From assembly GCA_945870085.1 (NCBI GenBank), contig CAMBQX010000058.1, positions 1-9,322 of the forward strand: DNA of 9,322 nt, given 5' to 3'. Numbering within the stretch: the stretch's first letter is position 1; every line of letters starts with the position of its first letter. This DNA comes from Bifidobacterium breve (GTDB lineage: Bacteria > Actinomycetota > Actinomycetes > S36-B12). The position numbers and the translations under genes are program-made. The notes under the pieces are model-generated. The model did not search any database and was not told where the DNA came from. It was given only the letters and a program-made list of their open reading frames with translations. This document shows, in pieces, positions 1 through 7,153 of the stretch.

Positions 1-1232
1 TCTCCTTGGATGGTGCAACCGGTGAGGTATTTCTTGGTGAATTACCGGTTTCGTCATCCCCGGTGGTGCGCTATCTGCTCGAAGGGGTTGATGCGATACG
101 GGCGTCCTTGAGTGAGGATGACGCCGCGGTGGTGGCGTGCGTAGATCGATTACTGAAGTACGCGGACAAGGTTCGCAGGCTTCGAGTGAGAGCCAATGCT
201 GACACACCAGACGACGCTATTAGAGCAAGGTTGCTCGGTGCTGAAGGCATCGGCTTGTGCCGCACCGAGCATATGTTCCTTGGTGAACGCCGCGAGTTAA
301 TTGAGCACGTCATCCTCGCCGAGACGGGTGTTGAGCGCGAAGCCGCACTTGCCGCTTTGATGCCGTTACAGAGGCAGGATTTTATTGAGATTTTAGAAGC
401 AATGGACGGCCTACCAGTTACGGTGCGCCTGCTAGACCCGCCATTACATGAGTTCTTAACCGATCGCGCTGAATTGATGGTGCGTGTCGCGCTAGCGCAG
501 GAGCGTGGTGAAGACCATGCGGATGATGATCGTATTTTGGTTGCTGTTAATCGGCTACATGAGTCGAATCCGATGCTCGGGTTGCGTGGTGTTCGATTGG
601 GGTTGGTAGTACAGGGCCTGTATGCATTACAGGTGCGGGCACTAGCCGAGGCGACAATTGCCCGTATCGATGCGGGGGGAAACCCCATGCCCGAGATCAT
701 GGTGCCACTTGTTGGATCAGCGCGTGAATTACTCCTCATCCGCGATGAAATGGAACAGGTGTTGGCCGAGGTAAGCACCTCGGCAGGCCGCGAAATCTCG
801 ATGCCGATTGGGACGATGATCGAACTCCCACGTGCAGCTTTAACCGCCCATCGGATCGCGGAGGTGGCAGATTTCTTCTCCTTTGGCACCAATGACTTGA
901 CGCAGACCACTTGGGGATTTAGCCGAGATGATGTAGAGGCGGCATTCTTCGCGGCTTATCTGGAGAAGGGTGTATTAACGATTTCACCTTTTGAGACCCT
1001 AGACGCCGATGGGGTCGGCCGCCTAGTTGATATCGCGGTTCGCGAAGGCCGGCAGGCTCGCCCTGACCTTAAACTGGGAATCTGTGGAGAACATGGTGGT
1101 GACCCAGAGTCAATCCACTACTTCCACAATGCCGGGCTCGATTACGTATCGGCTAGCCCGTTCCGGGTGCCGGTGGCCCGCCTTGAGTCAGGAAGAGCTG
1201 TCATCGCCGACCTAACTAGTGACTCGCGTTAG
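1..1232 (+). CDS. ppdK: Pyruvate, phosphate dikinase, C-terminal part (5' end outside window)
   Basis: PPDK interconverts pyruvate + ATP + phosphate and PEP + AMP + pyrophosphate in the cytosol, linking glycolysis and gluconeogenesis. About 409 residues are present of a family length near 880. The reading frame is open through the left edge (codons begin at base 3), and the first residues LDGATGEVFLG match the end of the phosphohistidine swivel domain, so that catalytic histidine lies upstream. The rest is the PEP/pyruvate-binding TIM barrel. Counting from the Leu at base 6, visible motifs are GLCRTEHMF (83-91, active-site Arg), TVRLLDPPLHEF (139-150, Arg), MIELPRA (271-277, metal-binding Glu), SFGTNDLTQTTWGFSRDD (292-309) and GICGEHGGDP (358-367), whose Cys360 is the catalytic acid/base. 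All these key residues are intact. The gene ends at TAG 1230-1232, overlapping the convergent gene by 17 nt. Identification is very secure. Confidence 0.96.
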   Translation, partial: SLDGATGEVFLGELPVSSSPVVRYLLEGVDAIRASLSEDDAAVVACVDRLLKYADKVRRLRVRANADTPDDAIRARLLGAEGIGLCRTEHMFLGERRELIEHVILAETGVEREAALAALMPLQRQDFIEILEAMDGLPVTVRLLDPPLHEFLTDRAELMVRVALAQERGEDHADDDRILVAVNRLHESNPMLGLRGVRLGLVVQGLYALQVRALAEATIARIDAGGNPMPEIMVPLVGSARELLLIRDEMEQVLAEVSTSAGREISMPIGTMIELPRAALTAHRIAEVADFFSFGTNDLTQTTWGFSRDDVEAAFFAAYLEKGVLTISPFETLDADGVGRLVDIAVREGRQARPDLKLGICGEHGGDPESIHYFHNAGLDYVSASPFRVPVARLESGRAVIADLTSDSR

Positions 1233-2214
1233 CGATGTATTTAATCGACTCCCATACCGGGGCACCGGCCCTTAGGGTGCGGCCGTCGGCGAAATCAACA
1301 TGCGCGGCCGGAGGGTTTGCCACGAACGCTGCAAAGGTAACTCCGGCATTGGACGTGCGGGGATCAGTCAGGACAACGTCGTATGACAAGGTGTCGCGAA
1401 GGTCTAGGTCACTGGCGAGCGCTTGCTGCAAAGTTGCCAGACGTCGAAGTGATGACCTACTCGCATTCGCTGGTTCAGCCAGCAGGTGGTTAGTGTGGGC
1501 GCACTGGCTTGCGGCTGGGGCAGTTACGATTTTCACGTGGCCGGGCCCGCACTCCCAAGTTGCGATGCCATCGGGTGCTGCAACTGTGTAAGCCTGACCG
1601 GCCGCGTGCGGGATACCATTTAAAAATTTGGCGGCCTCACGAAGGCTTTTCAAAGTCAATAGGTGCCGCGTGATGAAAGCAACGCCCAACCCGCTGCTGT
1701 CGGCCGTGAATTGCTCAAGTGCATTGACCGCGACACCAAGGCCGGCATCATTTGCCCCGCACAAGCCAATCATGCCCGGGTAACTCATGACGAGTGCCGT
1801 AGGCTTGCGTTCGGCCTTTACCCGAAGGATCATTAGTCTACCCGCCGTCCACAGCGGCAGGTCCATCGTCTGGCCGAGGAAAGCAGCACTGGAACGAGCT
1901 GCAACCGAGCAACCCAAGCCACCGGTGAAACTCCATACTTCATCGAGAAATGTTAGTAGCAAGATGTCAACGAGTGCTACTTCAGCCCCGCTGGCGATAC
2001 CGGTTACCTCATTCCAAAGATCAGGGGTGCAGGTGAGCGCAGTGTTGGTCAGTTCGCTGTCTATGAGGCGATCAGTAACCGCATCGACATCAACTCCGGA
2101 CTCATGTAGTTGCTGGCGAAGGGCGCGCGCTGCTTCACCGATCTGTTGTGCACGGGCCTGACCATGGGTGAAACCGCGTGCAGCGCCAGCACCGGATACT
2201 TCGACAACGTCCAA
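1216..2214 (-). CDS. C45-family autoproteolytic acyltransferase/hydrolase (AAT, penicillin acyltransferase-like)
   Basis: 332 residues resembling the acyl-CoA:6-aminopenicillanate acyltransferase (AAT) family of N-terminal nucleophile hydrolases. These precursors cut themselves before a Cys, which then acts as nucleophile on amide bonds. Visible marks: N-terminal SGAGAARGFTHGQ (7-19), GCSVAA (101-106) with predicted cleavage Gly101/Cys102, LGQTMDLP (113-120), MIGLCGANDAGLGVAVNAL (148-166), and CAHTNHLL (238-245). No signal peptide is seen, so it is probably cytosolic. The start is TTG at 2214: no ATG or GTG lies before the conserved N-terminal motif, and GAG sits 6 nt upstream. The gene begins 8 nt after the stop of the DUF4349 gene, so co-translation is likely. 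Family membership is strong, but the substrate (beta-lactam, acyl-homoserine lactone, acyl-peptide or other amide) cannot be inferred. The 3' end overlaps ppdK tail to tail. Confidence 0.88.
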   Translation of the reverse strand: MDVVEVSGAGAARGFTHGQARAQQIGEAARALRQQLHESGVDVDAVTDRLIDSELTNTALTCTPDLWNEVTGIASGAEVALVDILLLTFLDEVWSFTGGLGCSVAARSSAAFLGQTMDLPLWTAGRLMILRVKAERKPTALVMSYPGMIGLCGANDAGLGVAVNALEQFTADSSGLGVAFITRHLLTLKSLREAAKFLNGIPHAAGQAYTVAAPDGIATWECGPGHVKIVTAPAASQCAHTNHLLAEPANASRSSLRRLATLQQALASDLDLRDTLSYDVVLTDPRTSNAGVTFAAFVANPPAAHVDFADGRTLRAGAPVWESIKYIANASH

Positions 2215-2222
2215 AATTTGCT

Positions 2223-3086
2223 CTACTTCTTTCGTTTTAATACCACGAGGACTACCGGGATAACAATAATAGCGCCGATTATCACGAACGGAATTAAGAA
2301 GCCAGCGCTGGTGATCGCGAAGGCGATTAGTGCCAGGAATGCCGACCAGCCATTTTGCAACCCGGCTAAGAAACCAGGGGCGGTACTTGAAGTGAGTTCA
2401 GTAATTGGCGAAAGGGATACGGTAATGGTCGACATGGCAACTTGTTGCCCAAGATAACCGCGCTGGGCCGTTAAGGAGTCAAGCTCGCCCTGGCGATTGG
2501 CCAATTCAGTCTCAACCGCCACTAAATCGGTGACACTAGTGGCTTGCTCCTGCAAGATTTTAAGCCGGTCGATGGAAGTCTGCAGTACCCCAATGCGCGC
2601 ATCTAGATCAACGACCTGGGTGGTGACATCTTGGGCGTTAATGCTCATGGAGACAACGGTGCCTAGATCACCTAGGTCGCTTACGAAGGCATCCAAAGTT
2701 TCCGCTGGCACCCGTGCCACGATGTTGGCATAACTTGAAGTGCCATCCGAGTTGATGTTTTGCGAATCGATAGTTCCCGCTCGGGAGGTGGTTGCAGCAA
2801 CTACTTGGGCGGTGGCACCGGCAACATCGGCAACTCGAATATCGACGTAGGCGGTTCGGATTAATTGCGGTGCATTGATCGGATCAGAATTTACCTTGGT
2901 CTCACTGACTGCTTCTTCAGCAGGAATTGCATCGGTGGAAACCCCAGTAGCCATTTCAGGTGTCACCTCGGCGGCGGTGGGGCTGCCCGAACCGCAGGCA
3001 CCCAGTAGGAGTCCGGTTGCTAAGAGCCCGATCGCGAGCAGCCCGATCGGGAGTACCTTGCCTGATCCGACTATTTTCCGCGCCAT
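2223..3086 (-). CDS. DUF4349 domain lipoprotein
   Basis: 287 residues with a lipoprotein signal peptide: positive start (MARKIVGSGK), hydrophobic stretch 11-30, and lipobox LGAC with Cys31 as the lipidated residue. A low-complexity Ala/Glu/Thr linker (about 32-70) leads into a domain matching DUF4349: RTAYVDIRVADV (77-88), a segment with VARVPAETLDAF (123-134), then a heptad-like helical region (about 156-212, DLDARIGVLQTSIDRLKILQ onward) expected to form a coiled coil. A long hydrophobic segment (248-284) ends in KRKK, indicating one or two membrane helices with a cytosolic basic tail. The protein would be tethered at both ends with the domain outside. The start ATG has GGAAGG 7 nt upstream. 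DUF4349 function is unknown. The gene sits 94 nt after the AI-2E transporter gene and 8 nt before the AAT gene. Confidence 0.88.
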   Translation of the reverse strand: MARKIVGSGKVLPIGLLAIGLLATGLLLGACGSGSPTAAEVTPEMATGVSTDAIPAEEAVSETKVNSDPINAPQLIRTAYVDIRVADVAGATAQVVAATTSRAGTIDSQNINSDGTSSYANIVARVPAETLDAFVSDLGDLGTVVSMSINAQDVTTQVVDLDARIGVLQTSIDRLKILQEQATSVTDLVAVETELANRQGELDSLTAQRGYLGQQVAMSTITVSLSPITELTSSTAPGFLAGLQNGWSAFLALIAFAITSAGFLIPFVIIGAIIVIPVVLVVLKRKK

Positions 3087-3180
3087 CTCCGGGCCTTCCG
3101 CTGAGGTATTTGCAGATACGACGTTTGCGACTAGGTGGTGGTTCCGGTGAACGGTAGCCGGGAGTTAATTCATCCGATAT

Positions 3181-4269
3181 TCAACTCGGCGCAGGTGGGC
3201 TGGCTGCCGGCAGATACGGGTGCTCAGGATCGCGGTTGGTCAAGTATTTTGCTACCCCGTAGATAGCGCCGGCAATGGGCACCGCGATGAGCGCCCCAAC
3301 GATGCCAAGCGCGATGCTGCCGGCCGCAATGGCGATGACTATTGCTAGCGGGTGCAGATTCACGGCCTTGCCCATAACCAGTGGCTGCAGTACGTCACCG
3401 TCGAAGGAGCCCACGATCACTGTCAGTACTACCACAAGGAGTGCAATAATTGGCCCGCGCTCAGCCAGCGCCACGATTGCTGCGAAGAAAGTCGCAATGG
3501 GCGCACCAATTACCGGGATAAATGCACCGATGAACACTACAGCGGCTAGTGCCGGGGCCAGCGGTACCTGAAGAATTAAAAGCCCGATAAAGACCAGCAG
3601 TGCGTCACAAAAGGCAACGATTACGATGCCCCGGGTGTAGCCGGAGATAGAGTCCCAAGCGATTCGCCCAGAAGTGTCTATTTGGCGCTGCGCGGTCTTG
3701 GGAATCCAGGAAATAATCCAGTCCCAGACTTTCCCGGGCGTGAGCAGGAAGAAGAGCACGCCGAAAATGAAGACCGAAGCGGCAATAATCAAAGTCCCGA
3801 CGGAACCGAGGGCAGAAAGGGCATCACCGAGTACTCCCTTGGCGACCGTGGTGCCTGCTGATTTAGCCTGGTCTAGCAAGTTTGCGACCTGGGTGTCGGT
3901 GTACTGAAGTGGCCCGGTCTTGAGCCAGCCTTCAATATCGGTGAACCCACTTTGGATGGCGAGCACAAGCTTTGGCCCTTCGTGGATCGAGGAGCTAATC
4001 ACTACCGCCATTATCGCGACAATCGCAGCCCCAATTGCCAATAGAGCCAGGACCATTGCGATGGGTTTAGGGAGAAATTTTTTGAGGAGGTTCATTACCG
4101 GCATGGTCCAGGCGGTTACTAACATCGCGAAGAAGAGGGCAAAAACCACAGGAAATATGCGACCCATGATCGCCACCAACACGGCCAAGCCAGCGAGCAC
4201 CACTAAAACCCGCCAGATAATGCCGGCCGTTGTTTTCAGGTTGTCAGGAACGCCGTCATTAGTTGGCAC
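3181..4269 (-). CDS. AI-2E family transporter (PerM/TqsA-like membrane protein)
   Basis: 362 residues of polytopic membrane protein in the AI-2E transporter family (PF01594), whose members export small molecules or ions; the TqsA autoinducer-2 role applies to only some of them. Hydrophobic helices lie near 14-55, 68-92, 158-176, 214-233, 237-268, 272-288 and 307-341, with the usual soluble loop between (about 95-155). Family motifs are GAFIPVIGAP (248-257) and LQPLVMGKAVNLHPLAI (294-310). The C-terminus is Pro/Ala-rich. I chose GTG 4269 because AAGGAG lies 5 nt upstream. An in-frame ATG at 4326 would add 19 non-hydrophobic residues and overlap the upstream gene by 40 nt. The gene starts 17 nt after the VOC gene stop, so the two are probably cotranscribed. 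The substrate is unknown. Confidence 0.92.
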   Translation of the reverse strand: MPTNDGVPDNLKTTAGIIWRVLVVLAGLAVLVAIMGRIFPVVFALFFAMLVTAWTMPVMNLLKKFLPKPIAMVLALLAIGAAIVAIMAVVISSSIHEGPKLVLAIQSGFTDIEGWLKTGPLQYTDTQVANLLDQAKSAGTTVAKGVLGDALSALGSVGTLIIAASVFIFGVLFFLLTPGKVWDWIISWIPKTAQRQIDTSGRIAWDSISGYTRGIVIVAFCDALLVFIGLLILQVPLAPALAAVVFIGAFIPVIGAPIATFFAAIVALAERGPIIALLVVVLTVIVGSFDGDVLQPLVMGKAVNLHPLAIVIAIAAGSIALGIVGALIAVPIAGAIYGVAKYLTNRDPEHPYLPAASPPAPS

Positions 4270-4274
4270 GTGGG

Positions 4275-4280
4275 CTCCTT
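4275..4280 (-). promoter_or_regulatory. Ribosome binding site deciding the AI-2E transporter start
   Basis: The minus strand reads AAGGAG, then CCCAC, then GTG. This near-ideal Shine-Dalgarno sequence at 5-nt spacing fixes the start at GTG 4269 over the upstream in-frame ATG at 4326. It lies in the 17-nt gap after the VOC gene stop codon. Confidence 0.85.
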
Positions 4281-4286
4281 GATCAG

Positions 4287-4922
4287 TTAATCGATGCGAA
4301 CCAAGCCATTTACCGTGCTGAACCATACCGCGAGGACACCCGCTTCGTCAGCGTCTAGCCACTCCACGGTCACTTCATCCAAGGGGCTCGCTGTTGGTTC
4401 GCCGAGCCAAGCGCGGATGACGTCTGGGTCACCGGCGAGTTCGACTTTGCCGATTGCTACCGGGCCACCAGTAGCAGATGGGTGCTCGGCTGCTGTGCAT
4501 TCCCACTGGACGAAGTAAGGAAGTTGCGGGTCTTGCATTAAATCTAAGATGCCAATTTGTTTCCAGCGCAGCTCAGTGCCATCTGGGCGTACGCGGTGTC
4601 CGGAGCCAGCTTGGCGTCCGAGTCGTTGTTCTATGGGTGAGATGTCATCGACCGCGACCGCCCAGCCGAGCCAACCACCCCCCGCGTCAGCGCGACTTTG
4701 GACGGCGCGTCCGAACGGGGCTTTAGCGGCGGCTGGGTGATCTAAAGCCGAAACGACTTCGACGTAGGTGCCCCCGGCTAGCGGGAGGATGAAGTTGCGG
4801 GTGCCAAATGAGGGGTGCCGGCCACCGTCAACGAAGGTGGCACCTAGGTCAGATCCGATGCGCTGAACAACGTCAGCAAGCTCACTTGAAGTGCAGGCAT
4901 ATGAGATGTGGTCCAAGCGCAT
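4287..4922 (-). CDS. VOC superfamily protein, glyoxalase-like domain
   Basis: 211 residues starting MRLDHISYAC, the usual first beta strand of the vicinal oxygen chelate fold, with a likely metal ligand at His5. Further marks are GGRHPSFGTRNFILPL (33-48), YVEVVSAL (53-60, Glu55), GWLGWAVAVDD (83-93) and YFVQWE (136-141, Glu141), with a C-terminal extension to 211. This layout resembles the Glyoxalase_3-type domain (PF13468). VOC proteins include lyases, isomerases, dioxygenases and resistance proteins, so no reaction is assigned. The start at 4922 was chosen because the conserved strand begins there and AGGA lies 8 nt upstream; an in-frame ATG at 5033 would run into the divergent gene. It is first in a leftward cluster, 17 nt before the AI-2E gene, and is divergent from the flippase-like gene with a 76-nt shared upstream region. 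Confidence 0.82.
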   Translation of the reverse strand: MRLDHISYACTSSELADVVQRIGSDLGATFVDGGRHPSFGTRNFILPLAGGTYVEVVSALDHPAAAKAPFGRAVQSRADAGGGWLGWAVAVDDISPIEQRLGRQAGSGHRVRPDGTELRWKQIGILDLMQDPQLPYFVQWECTAAEHPSATGGPVAIGKVELAGDPDVIRAWLGEPTASPLDEVTVEWLDADEAGVLAVWFSTVNGLVRID

Positions 4923-4998
4923 AACTGGAATCCTGCCTAATGCCCTTTTCGGCCCGTTAAGCACCCCCCTCTGGCGGTAAATATGAGAGGCTGCGTAC

Positions 4999-6090
4999 AT
5001 GCCGGAAGACGCTGCGGCGGCGAAAGCCCCCACCGCTCAACTCGATAAAAAGAAGTCAATCCTTCTTGGGATCATCGGTCTAGCTTTCATAGTTTTAATT
5101 TTCTGGAAAGTCATCCCGCAGATCGGTAGTTACGCCGATGCGTTGGAGGCCTTGCAATCGATGGGGGCGCTTTCGATGGCCCTCATCATCGTCAGCGTGG
5201 TTGTGTATCTAATCTTTTACGGGTTACCGTTTATGGCCGCGGCGCCAGGACTTAAGTACTGGCGTTCAGAACAGGTGAATCAAGCTGCCTTCGCGATTAG
5301 TAACGGGGTACCCGGCGGCGGCGCGGTTGGCCTCGCGGTGCAGTACGGGATGTTGACTTCATTTGCTATCACGGCAACGGCATCGACAGCGGCAATCACC
5401 GCGGTCGGTCTTTGGAGCTCGTTCGTCACCCTCGGCTTTCCGATCCTCGGCGTTGGCGCCTTGGTTTTGGCTGGCCAAAGCGGTGGCGGCTATGTATTGA
5501 CAGCTCTGATTGGGCTTGCGGTGCTGATCGCTGTGGTCGTAGTTTTCGTTCAGGTGATGCGCTCTGAGCCACTGGCAATAAGGGTCGGAAGGCTGGGAAA
5601 CAAGCTCATCAAGCCTTTATCCGGACGGATCAAATCGCTGCAAGGTCTTGACCTTGTCGCCCCGGTGACCAAGTTCCGTTCGAGCATGTATGAATTGCTC
5701 AAGAGGCGCTGGCTTGCAATAACAGTGGCGCAGGTCGCGGTATCGATAGCCCAGTTCCTGATCCTTTACTTTGCACTTCGCGGTGTCGAAGGTTGGGACA
5801 CCGCAGGTACCTCGATCTTGGTGGCATTTGCTGCCTTCGCAATCAGTCAACTCGGAATGATGATCCCGATTACTCCCGGTGGTCTCGGAACCGTTGATGC
5901 AGCGATGATCGCTTTACTAACCAAATTCGGGGTCGCGACCGGTGCCGCCACGGCTGCTGATCTGGTGTGGCGTGCCGCCTCATTTGTGCCGCAGATCGTC
6001 ATCGGAATTATTGCCCTTTTACTGTGGTACCGAAAAGCCGGGGAGAGATTTGCAACCACCAAGGTTGACCCTGCGTCCAAACCCGCATAG
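4999..6090 (+). CDS. Flippase-like integral membrane protein (LPG synthase TM domain, UPF0104)
   Basis: 363 residues with about eight membrane helices (roughly 19-40, 57-82, 105-135, 140-160, 164-186, 238-260, 270-292, 329-343). It matches the lysylphosphatidylglycerol synthase transmembrane region (PF03706), shown by ISNGVPGGGAVGLAVQYGML (100-119) and the hallmark PITPGGLGTVDAAM (290-303). In MprF this region flips lipid; here no aminoacyl-transferase domain follows, so it is a stand-alone member. These often accompany glycan or lipid biosynthesis genes, but none is visible here. The N-terminus (MPEDAAAAKAPTAQLDKKKS) is hydrophilic and then lysine-rich, consistent with a cytosolic start. GAGAGG lies 8 nt before the ATG. 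A strong terminator follows at about 6166-6209. The family call is strong; the lipid substrate is unknown. Confidence 0.9.
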   Translation: MPEDAAAAKAPTAQLDKKKSILLGIIGLAFIVLIFWKVIPQIGSYADALEALQSMGALSMALIIVSVVVYLIFYGLPFMAAAPGLKYWRSEQVNQAAFAISNGVPGGGAVGLAVQYGMLTSFAITATASTAAITAVGLWSSFVTLGFPILGVGALVLAGQSGGGYVLTALIGLAVLIAVVVVFVQVMRSEPLAIRVGRLGNKLIKPLSGRIKSLQGLDLVAPVTKFRSSMYELLKRRWLAITVAQVAVSIAQFLILYFALRGVEGWDTAGTSILVAFAAFAISQLGMMIPITPGGLGTVDAAMIALLTKFGVATGAATAADLVWRAASFVPQIVIGIIALLLWYRKAGERFATTKVDPASKPA

Positions 6091-6165
6091 TAAAACCTGA
6101 CGCAAAAATGCGTGATCGGCGTGTCGGTGTGGATCCAGGTTCGGGCCATCTCCTAGGGTGTAGTC

Positions 6166-6209
6166 GTCCGGTCGTCGCGGGAGGGGAAGCCTTCGACGAC
6201 CGGGCTTTT
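6166..6209 (+). terminator. Rho-independent-type terminator hairpin after the flippase-like gene
   Basis: CCGGTCGTCG (6168-6177) pairs perfectly over 10 bp with CGACGACCGG (6194-6203), extended by a T-G wobble and a G-C pair to 6166/6205. The 16-nt loop can form a small inner AGG/CCT stem (6182-6184/6190-6192). The hairpin is followed by TTTTCATTT. It lies 76 nt past the stop at 6090 and about 45 nt before the SGNH hydrolase start, so it should end the upstream transcript. If a promoter lies before it, it could instead act as a leader attenuator for the next gene. Confidence 0.8.
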
Positions 6210-6252
6210 CATTTCGGTCAGGTGGCAACACTTACTTGAAGGCGGAGGTGGC

Positions 6253-7038
6253 GTGATCTCGCAGCAGGCCAAGCCTTGGCGAAGTTTCGTAGCACTTGGT
6301 GACAGTTTCACCGAAGGCCTAATGGATGACGTTGGGCCCGACGGCCGTTATGTCGGCTGGGCCGATCGGGTCGCTGCGGTTCTTGCCGCCCGGGTACCGG
6401 AGTTCAGTTACGCAAATTTGGCAATTCGAGGCCGCCTGACCAGGCAGGTTACCGAGGAGCAGGTGCCGTTGGCATTGGCGATGCATCCGGAGTTGGTGTC
6501 TTTTGCGGCGGGCGTAAATGATGCACTTCGACGCAATTACAACCTCCATGACACGGCCACCGTCGTTGAGGATGGAGTCAAGGCGCTGCGGGCCGGTGGC
6601 GCGGATGTGCTGTTGTATGCATTTGGTGATCCGGCCCGGCGCTCGATGCTGATGGGGCGGATTCGGGGCCGGCTGGCCGACTACAACAGTGCCATGGCGG
6701 CAATCGCCGCTGAGTACGACTGTTATCTGGTTAACTTTTGGGGTGTGGCCGCATTTGACCAGGACGAGTTTTGGGATAGCGACCGGCTACACCTATCACC
6801 GGAGGGGCACCAACTGGCGACGCAGTGCGCCCTACAGGCACTGGGGGTCGCTGACGCAAGTTGGCGAACTCCGGCCGCTATTGACCCCGCCCCGGTTGTG
6901 AGAAGGGCGGTAGGACACGCGCGTTGGTTACACGGGCACCTGACACCGTGGGTGACACGGCGACTGCGCGGGGAGTCCTCGGGCGATGGGATCGTGGCGA
7001 AACGGCCGCATCTGTTACCACTTGAGGCACCGAAATAG
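6253..7038 (+). CDS. SGNH/GDSL family hydrolase
   Basis: 261 residues of a serine esterase/lipase-type hydrolase. Block I is FVALGDSFTEG (12-22) with nucleophile Ser18, block II is NLAIRG (55-60) with Gly60, block III is AGVND (86-90) with Asn89, and block V is DSDRLHLSPEGH (175-186) with catalytic Asp177 and His180. All four signature positions are present, so it should be active on an ester or acyl group of unknown identity. There is no signal peptide or membrane helix, so it is probably cytosolic. Past the catalytic domain is a basic tail (about 211-261) containing TPWVTRRLRGESSGDG and AKRPHLLPL. The GTG start is supported by GGAGG at 6244-6248, 4 nt upstream. The gene stands alone between the terminator and a 115-nt gap before the DUF4192 gene. 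Confidence 0.93.
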   Translation: MISQQAKPWRSFVALGDSFTEGLMDDVGPDGRYVGWADRVAAVLAARVPEFSYANLAIRGRLTRQVTEEQVPLALAMHPELVSFAAGVNDALRRNYNLHDTATVVEDGVKALRAGGADVLLYAFGDPARRSMLMGRIRGRLADYNSAMAAIAAEYDCYLVNFWGVAAFDQDEFWDSDRLHLSPEGHQLATQCALQALGVADASWRTPAAIDPAPVVRRAVGHARWLHGHLTPWVTRRLRGESSGDGIVAKRPHLLPLEAPK

Positions 7039-7084
7039 CCTGTCAGGTTTGCGCGGTGACGGCTATCCACAGGCCGCAAATTGG

Positions 7085-7112
7085 TTGGCTGTTGCTCCCC
7101 AATCGGTAATTT
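7085..7112 (+). promoter_or_regulatory. Possible promoter for the DUF4192 gene
   Basis: TTGGCT (7085-7090) and TAATTT (7107-7112) are separated by 16 nt; the second fits the actinobacterial -10 pattern TANNNT. The start point would be about 35 nt before ATG 7154. The -10 box overlaps the right arm of an inverted repeat (GCAAATT 7076-7082 / AATTTGC 7108-7114), which could be an operator. Support is from pattern only. Confidence 0.3.
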
Positions 7113-7153
7113 GCAGGTGGTGCTCAACCCTGGGAGCGCCCACGGTAGGCGCC

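Noticed and set aside
71..910. Long minus-strand open frame (279 codons) antisense to ppdK
   Set aside because: It is Ser/Arg/Ala-rich with no recognisable motif and lies wholly opposite a gene with intact catalytic motifs; it is a codon-bias shadow.
1255..1300. GCACC/GGTGC inverted repeat as a ppdK terminator
   Set aside because: The stem is only 5 bp, has no T-run, and lies inside the coding sequence of the opposite-strand hydrolase.
4270..4326. Upstream in-frame ATG (4326) for the AI-2E transporter
   Set aside because: It would overlap the VOC gene by 40 nt and lacks a ribosome site, while GTG 4269 has AAGGAG at ideal spacing.
4923..4998. Divergent promoter pair between the VOC and flippase-like genes
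   Set aside because: A promoter is expected here, but no hexamer pair with proper spacing was convincing: TAAATA (4978) is too close to the ATG, and the minus-strand TTTACC/TAACGG pair is a poor match.
4923..5033. N-terminal extension of the VOC gene to ATG 5033
   Set aside because: It would overlap the start of the divergent flippase-like gene, and the conserved VOC first strand begins at Met 4922.
6154..6159. TAGGGT as a -10 box for the SGNH hydrolase
   Set aside because: It fits TANNNT but has no acceptable -35 hexamer at 16-18 nt, and lies before a strong terminator.
6986..7153. Upstream extension of the DUF4192 gene into the hydrolase 3' end
   Set aside because: The added residues are not family-like and overlap a well-supported gene; ATG 7154 sits at the expected family start.
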